Shown: one piece after another, positions 6,820-14,143 of the stretch
Layout: each line of letters starts with the position of its first letter
Numbering within the stretch: the stretch's first letter is position 1
DNA from: SIG710 sp045648605
Lineage (GTDB): Bacteria > Bacillota > Clostridia > Oscillospirales > CAG-272
Assembly (NCBI GenBank): GCA_045648605.1
Contig: JAZROG010000150.1
Location: forward strand, 1 to 14,143
Direction of reading: 5' to 3'
DNA length: 14,143 nucleotides
Notes under the pieces: generated by a model
Database searches by the model: none
What the model saw: only the letters and a program-made list of their open reading frames with translations
What the model was told of the DNA's origin: nothing
Program-made: the position numbers and the translations under genes

Positions 6820-7197
6820 TTATAAATAGGAATTTATCGGGCTCTTAGCCTTCCCCTTGAGGGGAAGGTGTCAACGCAAAAATGTTGAAAAATAAAGAGT
6901 TTTAACCTTTCGAAAACCACCTCATCACCCGCTCTGCGGGAGCTTCCCCTCAAGGGGAAGCCAAAGACAAATTACTGTTTGTCAGTGAAAACCGTTTGTA
7001 GATCCCTCGGCTTCGCTCGGGATGACTCGTGGAGTGGGGTGGTGCTTGGTCTTTCCACATAAAATTCTCTCTTATTTCATGTAGAACCACAGGTAAGCAC
7101 CAATAAAAAATCCCCTATTTAAAGTTTTGGTCGACCTTTTTTAAAAGGTCGCGTTCGGCCTCGACGGTGCCGGTCGCCACCGCAGTGGCGAAATCCC
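6820..7197 (-). repeat. Mosaic palindromic intergenic repeat, copy B (inverted, longer)
   Basis: Read on the minus strand, this repeats copy A module by module. GGGATTTCGCCACTG starts on the base after the ilvA stop codon. Next come the CGCCAC/GTGGCG hairpin (7190-7175), the CGACCTTTT/AAAAGGTCG palindrome (7151-7132), the ATCCCGAG..GAGGGAT module, and then two CTTCCCC/GGGGAAG palindromes (6942-6961 and 6849-6868) instead of one. It ends with the same AAATTCCTATTTATAA (6835-6820). The roughly 95 extra bases between and including the second palindrome account for its greater length. No ORF of note lies inside. It separates ilvA from ridA and probably ends the operon transcript. Confidence 0.85.
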
Positions 7198-8391
7198 TTA
7201 TATCAACTTAAATCCGAAGTCGGTAAGAGCCTTCTTTATCTGCTCGATATGCTCAAAGTTTCTGGTTTCGAGAATGATGCGCAGATAGCATCCGTTGACA
7301 TCCGAGCCTTCGTTTGCTCGCTCGTGATGAACAGAGGTAACATTTCCTCCCATATCGGCAATAATTCTTGAAACATTCATAAGCTGACCCGGCTTATCCA
7401 CAAGCTCTATCATAAGCTGTGCGCTTCTGCCCGACATAAGAAGACCTCTCTTAATGACTCTTGAAAGGATGGTAACGTCGATATTACCGCCCGAAAGCAA
7501 GCAAACCGCCTTCTTTCCCGCAATATCGACCTTGCCGAACATAGCAGCCGCAACAGCTACCGCACCCGCGCCCTCGGTTACAAGCTTGTGCTTCTCCATA
7601 AGAGCGAGTATCGCTGCGGATATCTCATCATCTGTAACAGTTACGATATCGTCAACATATTCACGGCAAAGCTCATATGTAAGATCGCCGGGGCACTTGA
7701 CTGCAATACCGTCTGCAATGGTAGAAACATAATCAAGCGTCTCGATTTTTCCGTCCTTTACCGATTTTGCCATGGAAGGAGCGCCTGTCGCCTGAACTCC
7801 ATATATCTTTATATTGGGATTGAGCATCTTCATGGTATATGCAACGCCCGAAATAAGTCCGCCGCCGCCAATTGGCACGATAACGGCATCAAGCTCGGGA
7901 ATCTGCTCCGCAATTTCAAGGGCAATAGTTCCCTGACCTGCAATAACATCCTCGTCATTGAAGGGATGAATAAAGGTATATCCCATCTCGTCACGAAGCT
8001 GAAGCGCCTTTTTATATGCGTCATCGTAAACGCCCTCAACAAGGCAGACCTCTGCGCCATAGCTCTTGGTTGCCTCCACCTTTGAGATGGGAGCGCCGTC
8101 GGGGAGGCAGATGACAGCCTTTATTCCGTTTTTCTGCGCCGCAAGAGCAACGCCCTGAGCATGATTTCCCGCAGAGCAGGCAACAACACCTCTTGCCTTT
8201 TCCTCTTCGGTGAGCTTGGACATCTTATAATATGCGCCTCTCACCTTAAAAGAGCCTGTTATCTGCAGATTTTCTGTTTTCAGATAAAGCTCTGTTCCGG
8301 GGCAAAGCTTGGGGGCATAGATAACGTCGGTCTTTCTGACCACGTTTTTCAGGGTATAACCCGCTTTATATACATTATCAAGTGTCATCAT
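7198..8391 (-). CDS. ilvA: Threonine ammonia-lyase (threonine dehydratase) with C-terminal ACT domain
   Basis: This PLP enzyme converts threonine to 2-oxobutanoate and ammonia, the first step toward isoleucine. The 397-residue product has the fold-type II core: the PLP lysine K49 in GSFKVRGA, SAGNHAQG (73-80), the phosphate-binding glycine loop GGGG (175-178) and SGGN (300-303). A single ACT-like regulatory domain occupies about 325-397. This is the roughly 400-residue class with one ACT domain, shorter than E. coli IlvA (about 514). Biosynthetic use is inferred from the ilv/leu operon; a catabolic TdcB-like role is the alternative. The start at 8391 has AAGGAG eight bases upstream, and a second ATG follows at once. 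It begins 12 bases after the DUF815 gene and is the last gene of the operon. Confidence 0.95.
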   Translation of the reverse strand: MMTLDNVYKAGYTLKNVVRKTDVIYAPKLCPGTELYLKTENLQITGSFKVRGAYYKMSKLTEEEKARGVVACSAGNHAQGVALAAQKNGIKAVICLPDGAPISKVEATKSYGAEVCLVEGVYDDAYKKALQLRDEMGYTFIHPFNDEDVIAGQGTIALEIAEQIPELDAVIVPIGGGGLISGVAYTMKMLNPNIKIYGVQATGAPSMAKSVKDGKIETLDYVSTIADGIAVKCPGDLTYELCREYVDDIVTVTDDEISAAILALMEKHKLVTEGAGAVAVAAAMFGKVDIAGKKAVCLLSGGNIDVTILSRVIKRGLLMSGRSAQLMIELVDKPGQLMNVSRIIADMGGNVTSVHHERANEGSDVNGCYLRIILETRNFEHIEQIKKALTDFGFKLI

Positions 8392-8403
8392 TTGATAAAC
8401 TCC

Positions 8404-9573
8404 TTATAATAAGCTTTCGATAAACTGTTCTGCGCATCTTGCGCTTCTGTAGCCTCGTCTGAGAGCAAATTCCTCGGCTCTTGTGCAAAGCTCATCGGTA
8501 ATTTCAATGCCGTTTCTCTCCGCAAGCTCGTGAATTATCTCAAGATAGAGCTTCTTTTCAGGCTTTGCAAAGAGAACAGTAAGACCAAAGCGCGCGGAAA
8601 GGGAAAGATTTTCCTGAACTGTATCGTTTCTGTGCAAGTCGTCTCCCGTTCTGTCGGAGAATGTTTCCTTTACGATATGACGGCGGTTGCTTGTGGCATA
8701 GATAACGGCATTTTTCGCCTTTGCGGATGCCGAGCCCTCAAGAGTTGCCTTCAGCATACTGAAATCCTCGTCACCGCCAAAGGAAAGATCGTCTATAAAG
8801 ATGATGAATTTCAGAGGATTGCCGCTGATCTCGCCCATAATTTTGGGAAGCATAAGAAGCTGATTTTTTCTGACCTCAACAAGACGAAGTCCCTCATCAA
8901 AAAAGTGATTTGCAACAGCCTTAACGGTTGAGGATTTACCCGTTCCCGCATCGCCATATAGAAGAATATTCGCGCCTGGCTTGCCCGAAAGGAATGCCTC
9001 GGTATTGGCGAGGACCTTTTGTCTCTCTTCCTTATAGCCAACGAATTTATCAAGTGTTATGCGATCTGCGCTCTTTATGGGAAGTATCTCGCCATCATCC
9101 GAAACATAGAACATACCGTTTGAAGCAAAAATTCCATAGCCATATTTGCTTATGCTCGTAAGGCGGCCCTCATATTCAGCCTTGATATCAATTTTTCCGC
9201 TCTCAAATGGGGGAAGAAACTGCTCGTCTCCCACATCTTCTCTGAAATCCTCGGGGGTAAGTGATGCAAATTCCGCAAGCACATCCAGCTCGTGCTCAAA
9301 TGCCATGTGCATTGAGCGAGATATCTTTTCCATATTCCCAACAGAGCGGACATAAACATTCTCGTCCTCATAAACCAAGGTTTTTACGCATATCGGAAGA
9401 GATGCGCCGCCCCTATATATTTCGGAAACAAAGGAAGCATATTTTTCGAGTTTTTCATCCTCGTTCTTTGCTCTTGAATACTCCATAAAGGAGGAAAAAA
9501 GCGGTTTTTTCAGCATTTTACCAAAAATGGCAAAGGAGCAAAGACCAAGATATATCTTTTCTGTTTTTTTCAT
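8404..9573 (-). CDS. DUF815-type AAA+ ATPase of unknown function
   Basis: The 389-residue product matches the DUF815 layout known from Clostridia and Proteobacteria: an N-terminal helical region (1-170) without known function, then a AAA+ ATPase core. Visible motifs are Walker A GDAGTGKS (207-214), Walker B FIIFIDD (256-262) with two aspartates, a sensor-1 region ATSNRRH (293-299) and a likely arginine finger in SARFG (R328). The small C-terminal lid ends with GYRSARCAEQF (374-384), probably sensor 2. No membrane segment or secretion signal is clear. It sits between leuB and ilvA with gaps of 8 and 12 bases, so it is co-transcribed with amino-acid genes. A ribosome site is nearly absent (only AAAGCAAAAA before ATG), hinting at low or coupled translation. 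Its partner or substrate is unknown. Confidence 0.88.
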   Translation of the reverse strand: MKKTEKIYLGLCSFAIFGKMLKKPLFSSFMEYSRAKNEDEKLEKYASFVSEIYRGGASLPICVKTLVYEDENVYVRSVGNMEKISRSMHMAFEHELDVLAEFASLTPEDFREDVGDEQFLPPFESGKIDIKAEYEGRLTSISKYGYGIFASNGMFYVSDDGEILPIKSADRITLDKFVGYKEERQKVLANTEAFLSGKPGANILLYGDAGTGKSSTVKAVANHFFDEGLRLVEVRKNQLLMLPKIMGEISGNPLKFIIFIDDLSFGGDEDFSMLKATLEGSASAKAKNAVIYATSNRRHIVKETFSDRTGDDLHRNDTVQENLSLSARFGLTVLFAKPEKKLYLEIIHELAERNGIEITDELCTRAEEFALRRGYRSARCAEQFIESLL

Positions 9574-9581
9574 TTTTTGCT

Positions 9582-10649
9582 TTAAATTCTTTCGATAATT
9601 TTATCCGTCATCTCTGTGGTTGAAAGAGCGGGCGCGCCGTGTGCGATATCGGCTGTTCTGAAGCCCTCCTCAAGCACCTTATCCACCGCATTTACGATGC
9701 AGTCATGCTCCGCTGAAAGCCCGAAGGAATAGAGAAGCATCATAGCGGCAGAGAGGATAGTTGCAATGGGATTTGCAAGTCCCTTGCCCGCAATGTCGGG
9801 AGCAGAGCCGTGGATAGGCTCATAGAGCCCTCTCTTTGTTTCTCCGAGAGAAGCAGAGGGGAGCATACCGATGGAGCCCGTTATTTGCGACGCCTCATCG
9901 GAGAGGATGTCACCGAACATATTTGAGGTTACGATAACGTCAAACTGCGCGGGATTGCGGACAAGCTGCATTGCAGCGTTGTCAACAAGCATATCTGTAC
10001 ATTCAACGTCGGGATACTGCTCCGCGATCTCGTGGACTACCTTTCTCCAAAGTCTTGAGGATTCAAGAACATTTGCCTTATCTATGCTGATGAGCTTACC
10101 TCTTCTCTTTCTTGCGCTCTCAAAAGCGACCTTTGCAATTCTTTCGATCTCCATACGGCTGTAGCACTCTGTATCGTATGCTTCCTCGCCGTATTTGCCC
10201 TCTCTCATGCCGCGCTCGCCGAAATAGATACCGCCTGTAAGCTCACGGACTATCATGATATCAAATCCGTTTTCAACGATATCAGAGCGAAGTGGGCAAT
10301 CGTCCTTCAGCGCACTATACAGCTTTGCGGGACGGAGGTTGGTAAAGAGTCCCATTGCTTCTCTTATGCCGAGAAGTGCCTTTTCGGGGCGGATGTTTCC
10401 GGGGAGAGTGTCCCATTTCGGGCCGCCAACAGCACCGAGAAGAACGCTGTCAGAAGCAAGACAGCCGCTGACGGTCTCCTCGGGAAGAGGCTTACCGTGC
10501 TTATCAATGGCGATACCGCCGATGTCATATGCTGTAAAATCAAATTCATGACCGAATTTTTTGCCCACGACCTCAAGCACTCTCACAGCGCTGTCCACGA
10601 TCTCGGGGCCTATTCCGTCGCCCTTAAGTAATGCTATGTTAAATTTCAT
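9582..10649 (-). CDS. leuB: 3-isopropylmalate dehydrogenase
   Basis: LeuB oxidises and decarboxylates (2R,3S)-3-isopropylmalate to 2-oxoisocaproate with NAD+, the third committed step of leucine synthesis. The 355-residue product is normal length. It shows GDGIGPEI (10-17), the substrate arginines in GIREAMGLFTNLRPAK (R96, R106), R135 and Y142 in VRELTGGIYFG, K191 in IDKANVL, and the metal-binding D223, D247 and D251. The NAD-specific loop EPIHGSAPDIAGKG (277-290) marks it as NAD-dependent rather than NADP isocitrate dehydrogenase. GGAG lies six bases before ATG 10649. It starts 10 bases after leuD. Confidence 0.97.
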   Translation of the reverse strand: MKFNIALLKGDGIGPEIVDSAVRVLEVVGKKFGHEFDFTAYDIGGIAIDKHGKPLPEETVSGCLASDSVLLGAVGGPKWDTLPGNIRPEKALLGIREAMGLFTNLRPAKLYSALKDDCPLRSDIVENGFDIMIVRELTGGIYFGERGMREGKYGEEAYDTECYSRMEIERIAKVAFESARKRRGKLISIDKANVLESSRLWRKVVHEIAEQYPDVECTDMLVDNAAMQLVRNPAQFDVIVTSNMFGDILSDEASQITGSIGMLPSASLGETKRGLYEPIHGSAPDIAGKGLANPIATILSAAMMLLYSFGLSAEHDCIVNAVDKVLEEGFRTADIAHGAPALSTTEMTDKIIERI

Positions 10650-10659
10650 GATGCTCTCC

Positions 10660-11154
10660 TTATTTGATCTCGCCCTGCTTTATTGCGTTGGCAAGGCCGC
10701 CGCAATTGATTATCTTCTCGATGAATGAGGGGAATGGCTTTGTTTCGAATTTTTCGCCTGTGGTCTTATCGTAAATAATACCGTTATCAAGGTCTGCTTC
10801 CACCTCGTCGCCCTCGCTTATTGCCTTTGCCGCCTCGGGACATTCGAGAATTGCAAGACCGATATTTATAGAATTGCGATAGAAAATTCTTGCAAAGCTC
10901 TCTGCGATAACGAGAGAAATTCCGCTCTCCTTTATTGCAATGGGAGCGTGCTCACGGGATGAGCCGCAGCCGAAGTTTGCGCCTGCAACCATGATGTCGC
11001 CGGCATTTACCTTTTTCACAAAATCCTTGTCGATATCCTCCATGCAGTGAGAAGCAAGCTCCTTTTTGTCGATGGTATTGAGATATCTTGCGGGGATGAT
11101 AACGTCTGTATCAACATTATCGCCGTATTTTAAAACCTTACCTGTAAAAATCAT
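10660..11154 (-). CDS. leuD: 3-isopropylmalate dehydratase small subunit
   Basis: LeuD is the swivelling domain that pairs with LeuC to isomerise 2-isopropylmalate to 3-isopropylmalate. The 164-residue length is the short, archaeal/clostridial form, not the roughly 200-residue E. coli type. Motifs seen are DNVDTDVIIPARYL (12-25), the substrate-binding GCGSSREHA (62-70) and a YRNSINIG stretch (about 92-99). GGAGG lies seven bases before ATG 11154. Gaps to leuC and leuB are 12 and 10 bases, so both subunits should be made together. Confidence 0.96.
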   Translation of the reverse strand: MIFTGKVLKYGDNVDTDVIIPARYLNTIDKKELASHCMEDIDKDFVKKVNAGDIMVAGANFGCGSSREHAPIAIKESGISLVIAESFARIFYRNSINIGLAILECPEAAKAISEGDEVEADLDNGIIYDKTTGEKFETKPFPSFIEKIINCGGLANAIKQGEIK

Positions 11155-11166
11155 TTTCTTGCCTCC

Positions 11167-12426
11167 TTATACCTTTGCGGGATCTGCTATCTTGCCTGCG
11201 ATCGCACTTGCTGCCGCAACTGCGGGGCTTGCAAGATAAACCTCGCTTGTAACATCGCCCATTCTGCCAACGAAATTACGGTTTGTTGTTGCAACCGCTC
11301 TTTCATTCGGAGCAAGAATGCCCATGTGACCGCCAAGGCAAGGACCGCAGGTGGGAGTTGAAACAACGCATCCCGCCTCAATGAATATTTTAAGCAGTCC
11401 GTTTTCCATAGCCTTAAGATAAATATCCTGTGTTGCGGGGATAATGATGGCGCGAACGTTCTTTGCAACAGTCTTCCCCTTCATTATCATAGCCGCTTCC
11501 TCGATATCCTTATAATGACCGTTTGTGCAGGAGCCGATGACCACCTGATCGATCTTCACATCGCCAACCTCGTCGATTGTGCGTGTGTTTTCGGGAAGAT
11601 GGGGGAATGCAACTGTGCTCTTTATCTCGGAAAGGTCGATCTCGATGACCTCATCATATTCAGCATCGGGGTCTGCTGTGTAAATCACGGGCTTTCTTTC
11701 GGAATGCTCTGCTATATAGCGGAGAGCCTCCTCGTCAGCCTCGAAAATACCGTTCTTTGCGCCCGCCTCGATCGCCATATTGCAGATGGTAAGTCTATCA
11801 TAGATGGAAAGAGACTTAACACCCTCGCCTGTAAACTCCATTGATCTGTAAAGTGCGCCGTCAACGCCTATCTTGCCGATGATATGAAGGATAACGTCCT
11901 TACCCGAAACATACTTATTAAGCTTGCCGCGAAGAACGAATTTGATAGCGGAAGGAACCTTGAACCAAGCCTTGCCTGTTGCCATTCCAACAGCCATATC
12001 GGTTGAGCCTACGCCTGTTGAGAATGCGCCGAGCGCACCGTATGTACAGGTATGAGAATCTGCACCGATAACAACGTCACCCGCTACAACAAGTCCTTTT
12101 TCGGGGAGAAGCGCGTGCTCGATGCCCATTCTTCCAACATCATAGAAATGGGTTATCTCCTTTTCTTCGCAGAAATCACGGCACATCTTGCACTGAACAG
12201 CCGCTTTTATATCCTTATTGGGGGCAAAATGGTCCATGACCATAGTTACCTTATCCTTGTGGAAAACATCCTTTATTCCCATGTTATTGAATTCACGGAT
12301 AGCCACGGGAGAGGTTATATCATTGCCGAGAACTCTGTCAAGCTCAACCAGAATGAGCTGTCCCGCCTCGACCTTATCGAGTCCTGCGTGAGAAGCAAGG
12401 ATCTTTTGCGTCATCGTCATTGCCAT
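11167..12426 (-). CDS. leuC: 3-isopropylmalate dehydratase large subunit
   Basis: LeuC carries the [4Fe-4S] cluster of isopropylmalate isomerase. The 419-residue product is the short archaeal/clostridial type that matches the short LeuD. The three cluster cysteines are C300 in GSCTNG and C360/C363 in TPTCGPC. The aconitase-family substrate region is seen at DHFAPNK (65-71) and GADSHTCTYGALGAF (121-135). A further cysteine group, CKMCRDFC (79-86), is not one of the known cluster ligands. The start at 12426 has AAGGAAG eight bases upstream; an ATG two codons later is possible. It begins 14 bases after ilvD. Homoaconitase or a methylmalate isomerase is the alternative for this type, but leuD/leuB beside it favour leucine synthesis. 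Confidence 0.95.
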   Translation of the reverse strand: MAMTMTQKILASHAGLDKVEAGQLILVELDRVLGNDITSPVAIREFNNMGIKDVFHKDKVTMVMDHFAPNKDIKAAVQCKMCRDFCEEKEITHFYDVGRMGIEHALLPEKGLVVAGDVVIGADSHTCTYGALGAFSTGVGSTDMAVGMATGKAWFKVPSAIKFVLRGKLNKYVSGKDVILHIIGKIGVDGALYRSMEFTGEGVKSLSIYDRLTICNMAIEAGAKNGIFEADEEALRYIAEHSERKPVIYTADPDAEYDEVIEIDLSEIKSTVAFPHLPENTRTIDEVGDVKIDQVVIGSCTNGHYKDIEEAAMIMKGKTVAKNVRAIIIPATQDIYLKAMENGLLKIFIEAGCVVSTPTCGPCLGGHMGILAPNERAVATTNRNFVGRMGDVTSEVYLASPAVAAASAIAGKIADPAKV

Positions 12427-12440
12427 GTCTTTTTCTTCCT

Positions 12441-14102
12441 TTACTTATTTATAATTGCGCCCTTATCGGCGGAGCTTACCATAGCGGCATATCTCTTAAG
12501 ATATCCGCTGATATTTTCTTTTCTCTTTATGGGCATTTCTGCCTTTCTCTTTGCAATTTCGTCGTCCGAAACCTTAAGCTCTATCTTATATTCGGGGATA
12601 TTGATGGAGATAATGTCGCCATCCTTAACATAAGCGATAGTACCACCGCTGACAGCTTCGGGAGAAACGTGACCGATGGAAGCACCTCTTGTTGCGCCCG
12701 AGAAGCGTCCGTCTGTGATAAGAGCAACATCCTTATCAAGTCCCATACCTGCGATAGCGGATGTGGGGGAAAGCATCTCTCTCATACCGGGACCGCCTGC
12801 GGGACCTTCATAGCGGATAACAACAACGTCGCCTTTGACGATTTTACCTGCATAGATGGCGGCAATAGCCTCTTCCTCGCTCTCATAGACCTTTGCAGGA
12901 CCTTCGTGAACGAGCATTTCGGGAGCAACCGCGCTTCTCTTGACAACGCATCCGTCGGGAGCGAGGTTACCACGGAGAACAGCAATTCCGCCTGTCTTTG
13001 AGAAGGGATTATCAACCGTTCTGATGGTTTCGGGGTCGCGGTTGTAAGCATTTTCGATGTTTTCAGCCATAGTTTTGCCTGTAACCGTCATAACCGATGT
13101 GTCGAGAAGTCCAAGCTTGTCGATCTCGCGAAGAACGGCATAAACACCGCCTGCCTCGTTCAGATCCTCCATATATGTAGGACCTGCGGGAGCAAGATGG
13201 CAAAGATTTGGGGTCTTTTCACTTATTTCATTTACCATATCAAGGTTAAATTCAACTCCGCACTCGTTTGCTATAGCGGGGAGATGGAGCATACTGTTTG
13301 TGGAGCAGCCGAGAGCCATATCCGCTGTGATGGCGTTCTTTATTGCCGCCTCCGTCATGATATCACGGGGTCTGATGTTCTTCTTTACAAGCTCCATAAC
13401 CTGCATTCCCGCGTGCTTTGCAAGCTGAATTCTTGCGGAATATGCACCGGGGATAGTACCGTTGCCGCCAAGACCCATTCCAAGCACCTCGGTGAGGCAG
13501 TTCATTGAATTTGCGGTGTACATTCCCGAGCAGGAGCCGCATGAGGGGCAGGTCTTGCACTCAAATTCCTCAAGCTTTTCTTCGTCTATCTTTCCTGCCT
13601 TATATGCACCAACAGCCTCAAACATAGATGAAAGACTTGTCTTCTTTCCGCCCACTCTGCCCGCAAGCATAGGTCCGCCGCTGACGAAAACCGTTGGAAT
13701 ATTGAGTCTTGCCGCTGCCATAAGAAGTCCGGGAACGTTCTTATCGCAGTTGGGTATCATAACAAGACCGTCAAAGCCGTGTGCCATTACCATAGCCTCG
13801 GTTGAATCGGCAATAAGGTCACGGGTAACGAGAGAATATTTCATTCCAACGTGTCCCATTGCAATTCCGTCGCAAACTGCGATTGCAGGGAACATTATAG
13901 GTGTTCCGCCCGCCATTGCAACGCTAAGCTTTACAGCCTCGCATATCTTATCCAGGTTCATGTGACCCGGAACGATCTCATTATATGAGCTGACAATACC
14001 TATAAGGGGCCTTGCCAGCTCCTCCTTTGTCAGTCCCAGTGCATTATAGAGTGAACGGTGGGGCGCATTGTGCGCACCGTCAACTACCTTATCCTTAATC
14101 AT
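12441..14102 (-). CDS. ilvD: Dihydroxy-acid dehydratase
   Basis: IlvD dehydrates 2,3-dihydroxy-isovalerate and 2,3-dihydroxy-3-methylvalerate to the keto acids for valine/leucine and isoleucine, using an Fe-S cluster and Mg2+. The 553-residue product shows APHRSL (13-18), cluster cysteines C119 in PNCDK and C191 in SCGSCSG, metal-site D78 and D120, and the catalytic serine near 468 in GRFSGAT. Position 45-47 reads PGH, as in oxygen-sensitive [4Fe-4S] IlvD of E. coli, and not PCN as in [2Fe-2S] types. The start at 14102 is chosen because GGAGG lies seven bases before it; an in-frame ATG at 14138 would add 12 residues and place that ribosome site inside the gene. It is the first operon gene in view; upstream control lies outside the window. 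Confidence 0.96.
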   Translation of the reverse strand: MIKDKVVDGAHNAPHRSLYNALGLTKEELARPLIGIVSSYNEIVPGHMNLDKICEAVKLSVAMAGGTPIMFPAIAVCDGIAMGHVGMKYSLVTRDLIADSTEAMVMAHGFDGLVMIPNCDKNVPGLLMAAARLNIPTVFVSGGPMLAGRVGGKKTSLSSMFEAVGAYKAGKIDEEKLEEFECKTCPSCGSCSGMYTANSMNCLTEVLGMGLGGNGTIPGAYSARIQLAKHAGMQVMELVKKNIRPRDIMTEAAIKNAITADMALGCSTNSMLHLPAIANECGVEFNLDMVNEISEKTPNLCHLAPAGPTYMEDLNEAGGVYAVLREIDKLGLLDTSVMTVTGKTMAENIENAYNRDPETIRTVDNPFSKTGGIAVLRGNLAPDGCVVKRSAVAPEMLVHEGPAKVYESEEEAIAAIYAGKIVKGDVVVIRYEGPAGGPGMREMLSPTSAIAGMGLDKDVALITDGRFSGATRGASIGHVSPEAVSGGTIAYVKDGDIISINIPEYKIELKVSDDEIAKRKAEMPIKRKENISGYLKRYAAMVSSADKGAIINK

Positions 14103-14143
14103 GCTTATTCCTCCTGAATTTTTTGATATATTGTTCATGGAAA

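Noticed and set aside
6081..7197. CRISPR array or integron-like attC sites in the repeats
   Set aside because: The units are not short direct repeats with uniform spacers; they are single palindromes of different sequence, and no cas or integrase gene is present.
7588..8085. 165-residue open frame antisense to ilvA
   Set aside because: It is a shadow of the ilvA reading frame, with no start signals or family features.
12052..13001. Two 193-residue open frames antisense to leuC and ilvD
   Set aside because: Both mirror strongly conserved enzymes and cross the short leuC-ilvD gap without start signals; cysteine-rich, hydrophobic composition is typical of antisense reading.
12441..14138. Longer ilvD starting at ATG 14138
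   Set aside because: The strong GGAGG site seven bases before ATG 14102 would lie inside the gene, and the additional 12 residues resemble nothing in the family.

Overview
The window looks like chromosomal DNA from an endospore-forming, anaerobic Clostridia-type Firmicute. It carries a full-length SpoIIE homologue, strong Shine-Dalgarno sites before most genes, near-consensus sigma-A promoters (TTGACA/TATAAT) and bacterial-type AspRS and archaeal-type LeuC/LeuD. A gut Oscillospirales or Christensenellales relative would fit the gene style and intergenic repeats, but nothing here names a genus.

Layout, left to right. 1-523: a tRNA-Leu(UAG) with a perfect consensus promoter, then a 380-base non-coding stretch with four successive hairpins (one of 23 bp), then the aspS promoter. 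524-2311 (+): aspS. 2312-2531: a repeat-like hairpin, two overlapping tiny ORFs of doubtful reality, and a bidirectional terminator shared with the convergent spoIIE. 2532-4994 (-): spoIIE. 4995-5276: divergent promoter region. 5277-6077 (+): a PHP-domain phosphoesterase. 6081-6360 and 6820-7197: two copies, in opposite orientation, of a mosaic palindrome-rich intergenic repeat flanking ridA (6410-6784, -).

7198-14102 (-): a compact six-gene operon read right to left, ilvD-leuC-leuD-leuB-(DUF815 AAA+ ATPase)-ilvA, with gaps of only 8-14 bases. IlvA makes 2-oxobutanoate from threonine for isoleucine. IlvD makes the keto acids for valine/leucine and isoleucine. LeuCD and LeuB perform the isopropylmalate steps to leucine. 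RidA, just beyond the operon, would hydrolyse the reactive enamine released by IlvA. leuA, ilvBN, ilvC and ilvE are not in the window.

No CRISPR array, transposase, phage gene or T-box was found. The points most worth a second look are the inverted repeat pair around ridA, the DUF815 ATPase inside an amino-acid operon, and the structured region after the tRNA. I do not see proof of a new system; these are leads.
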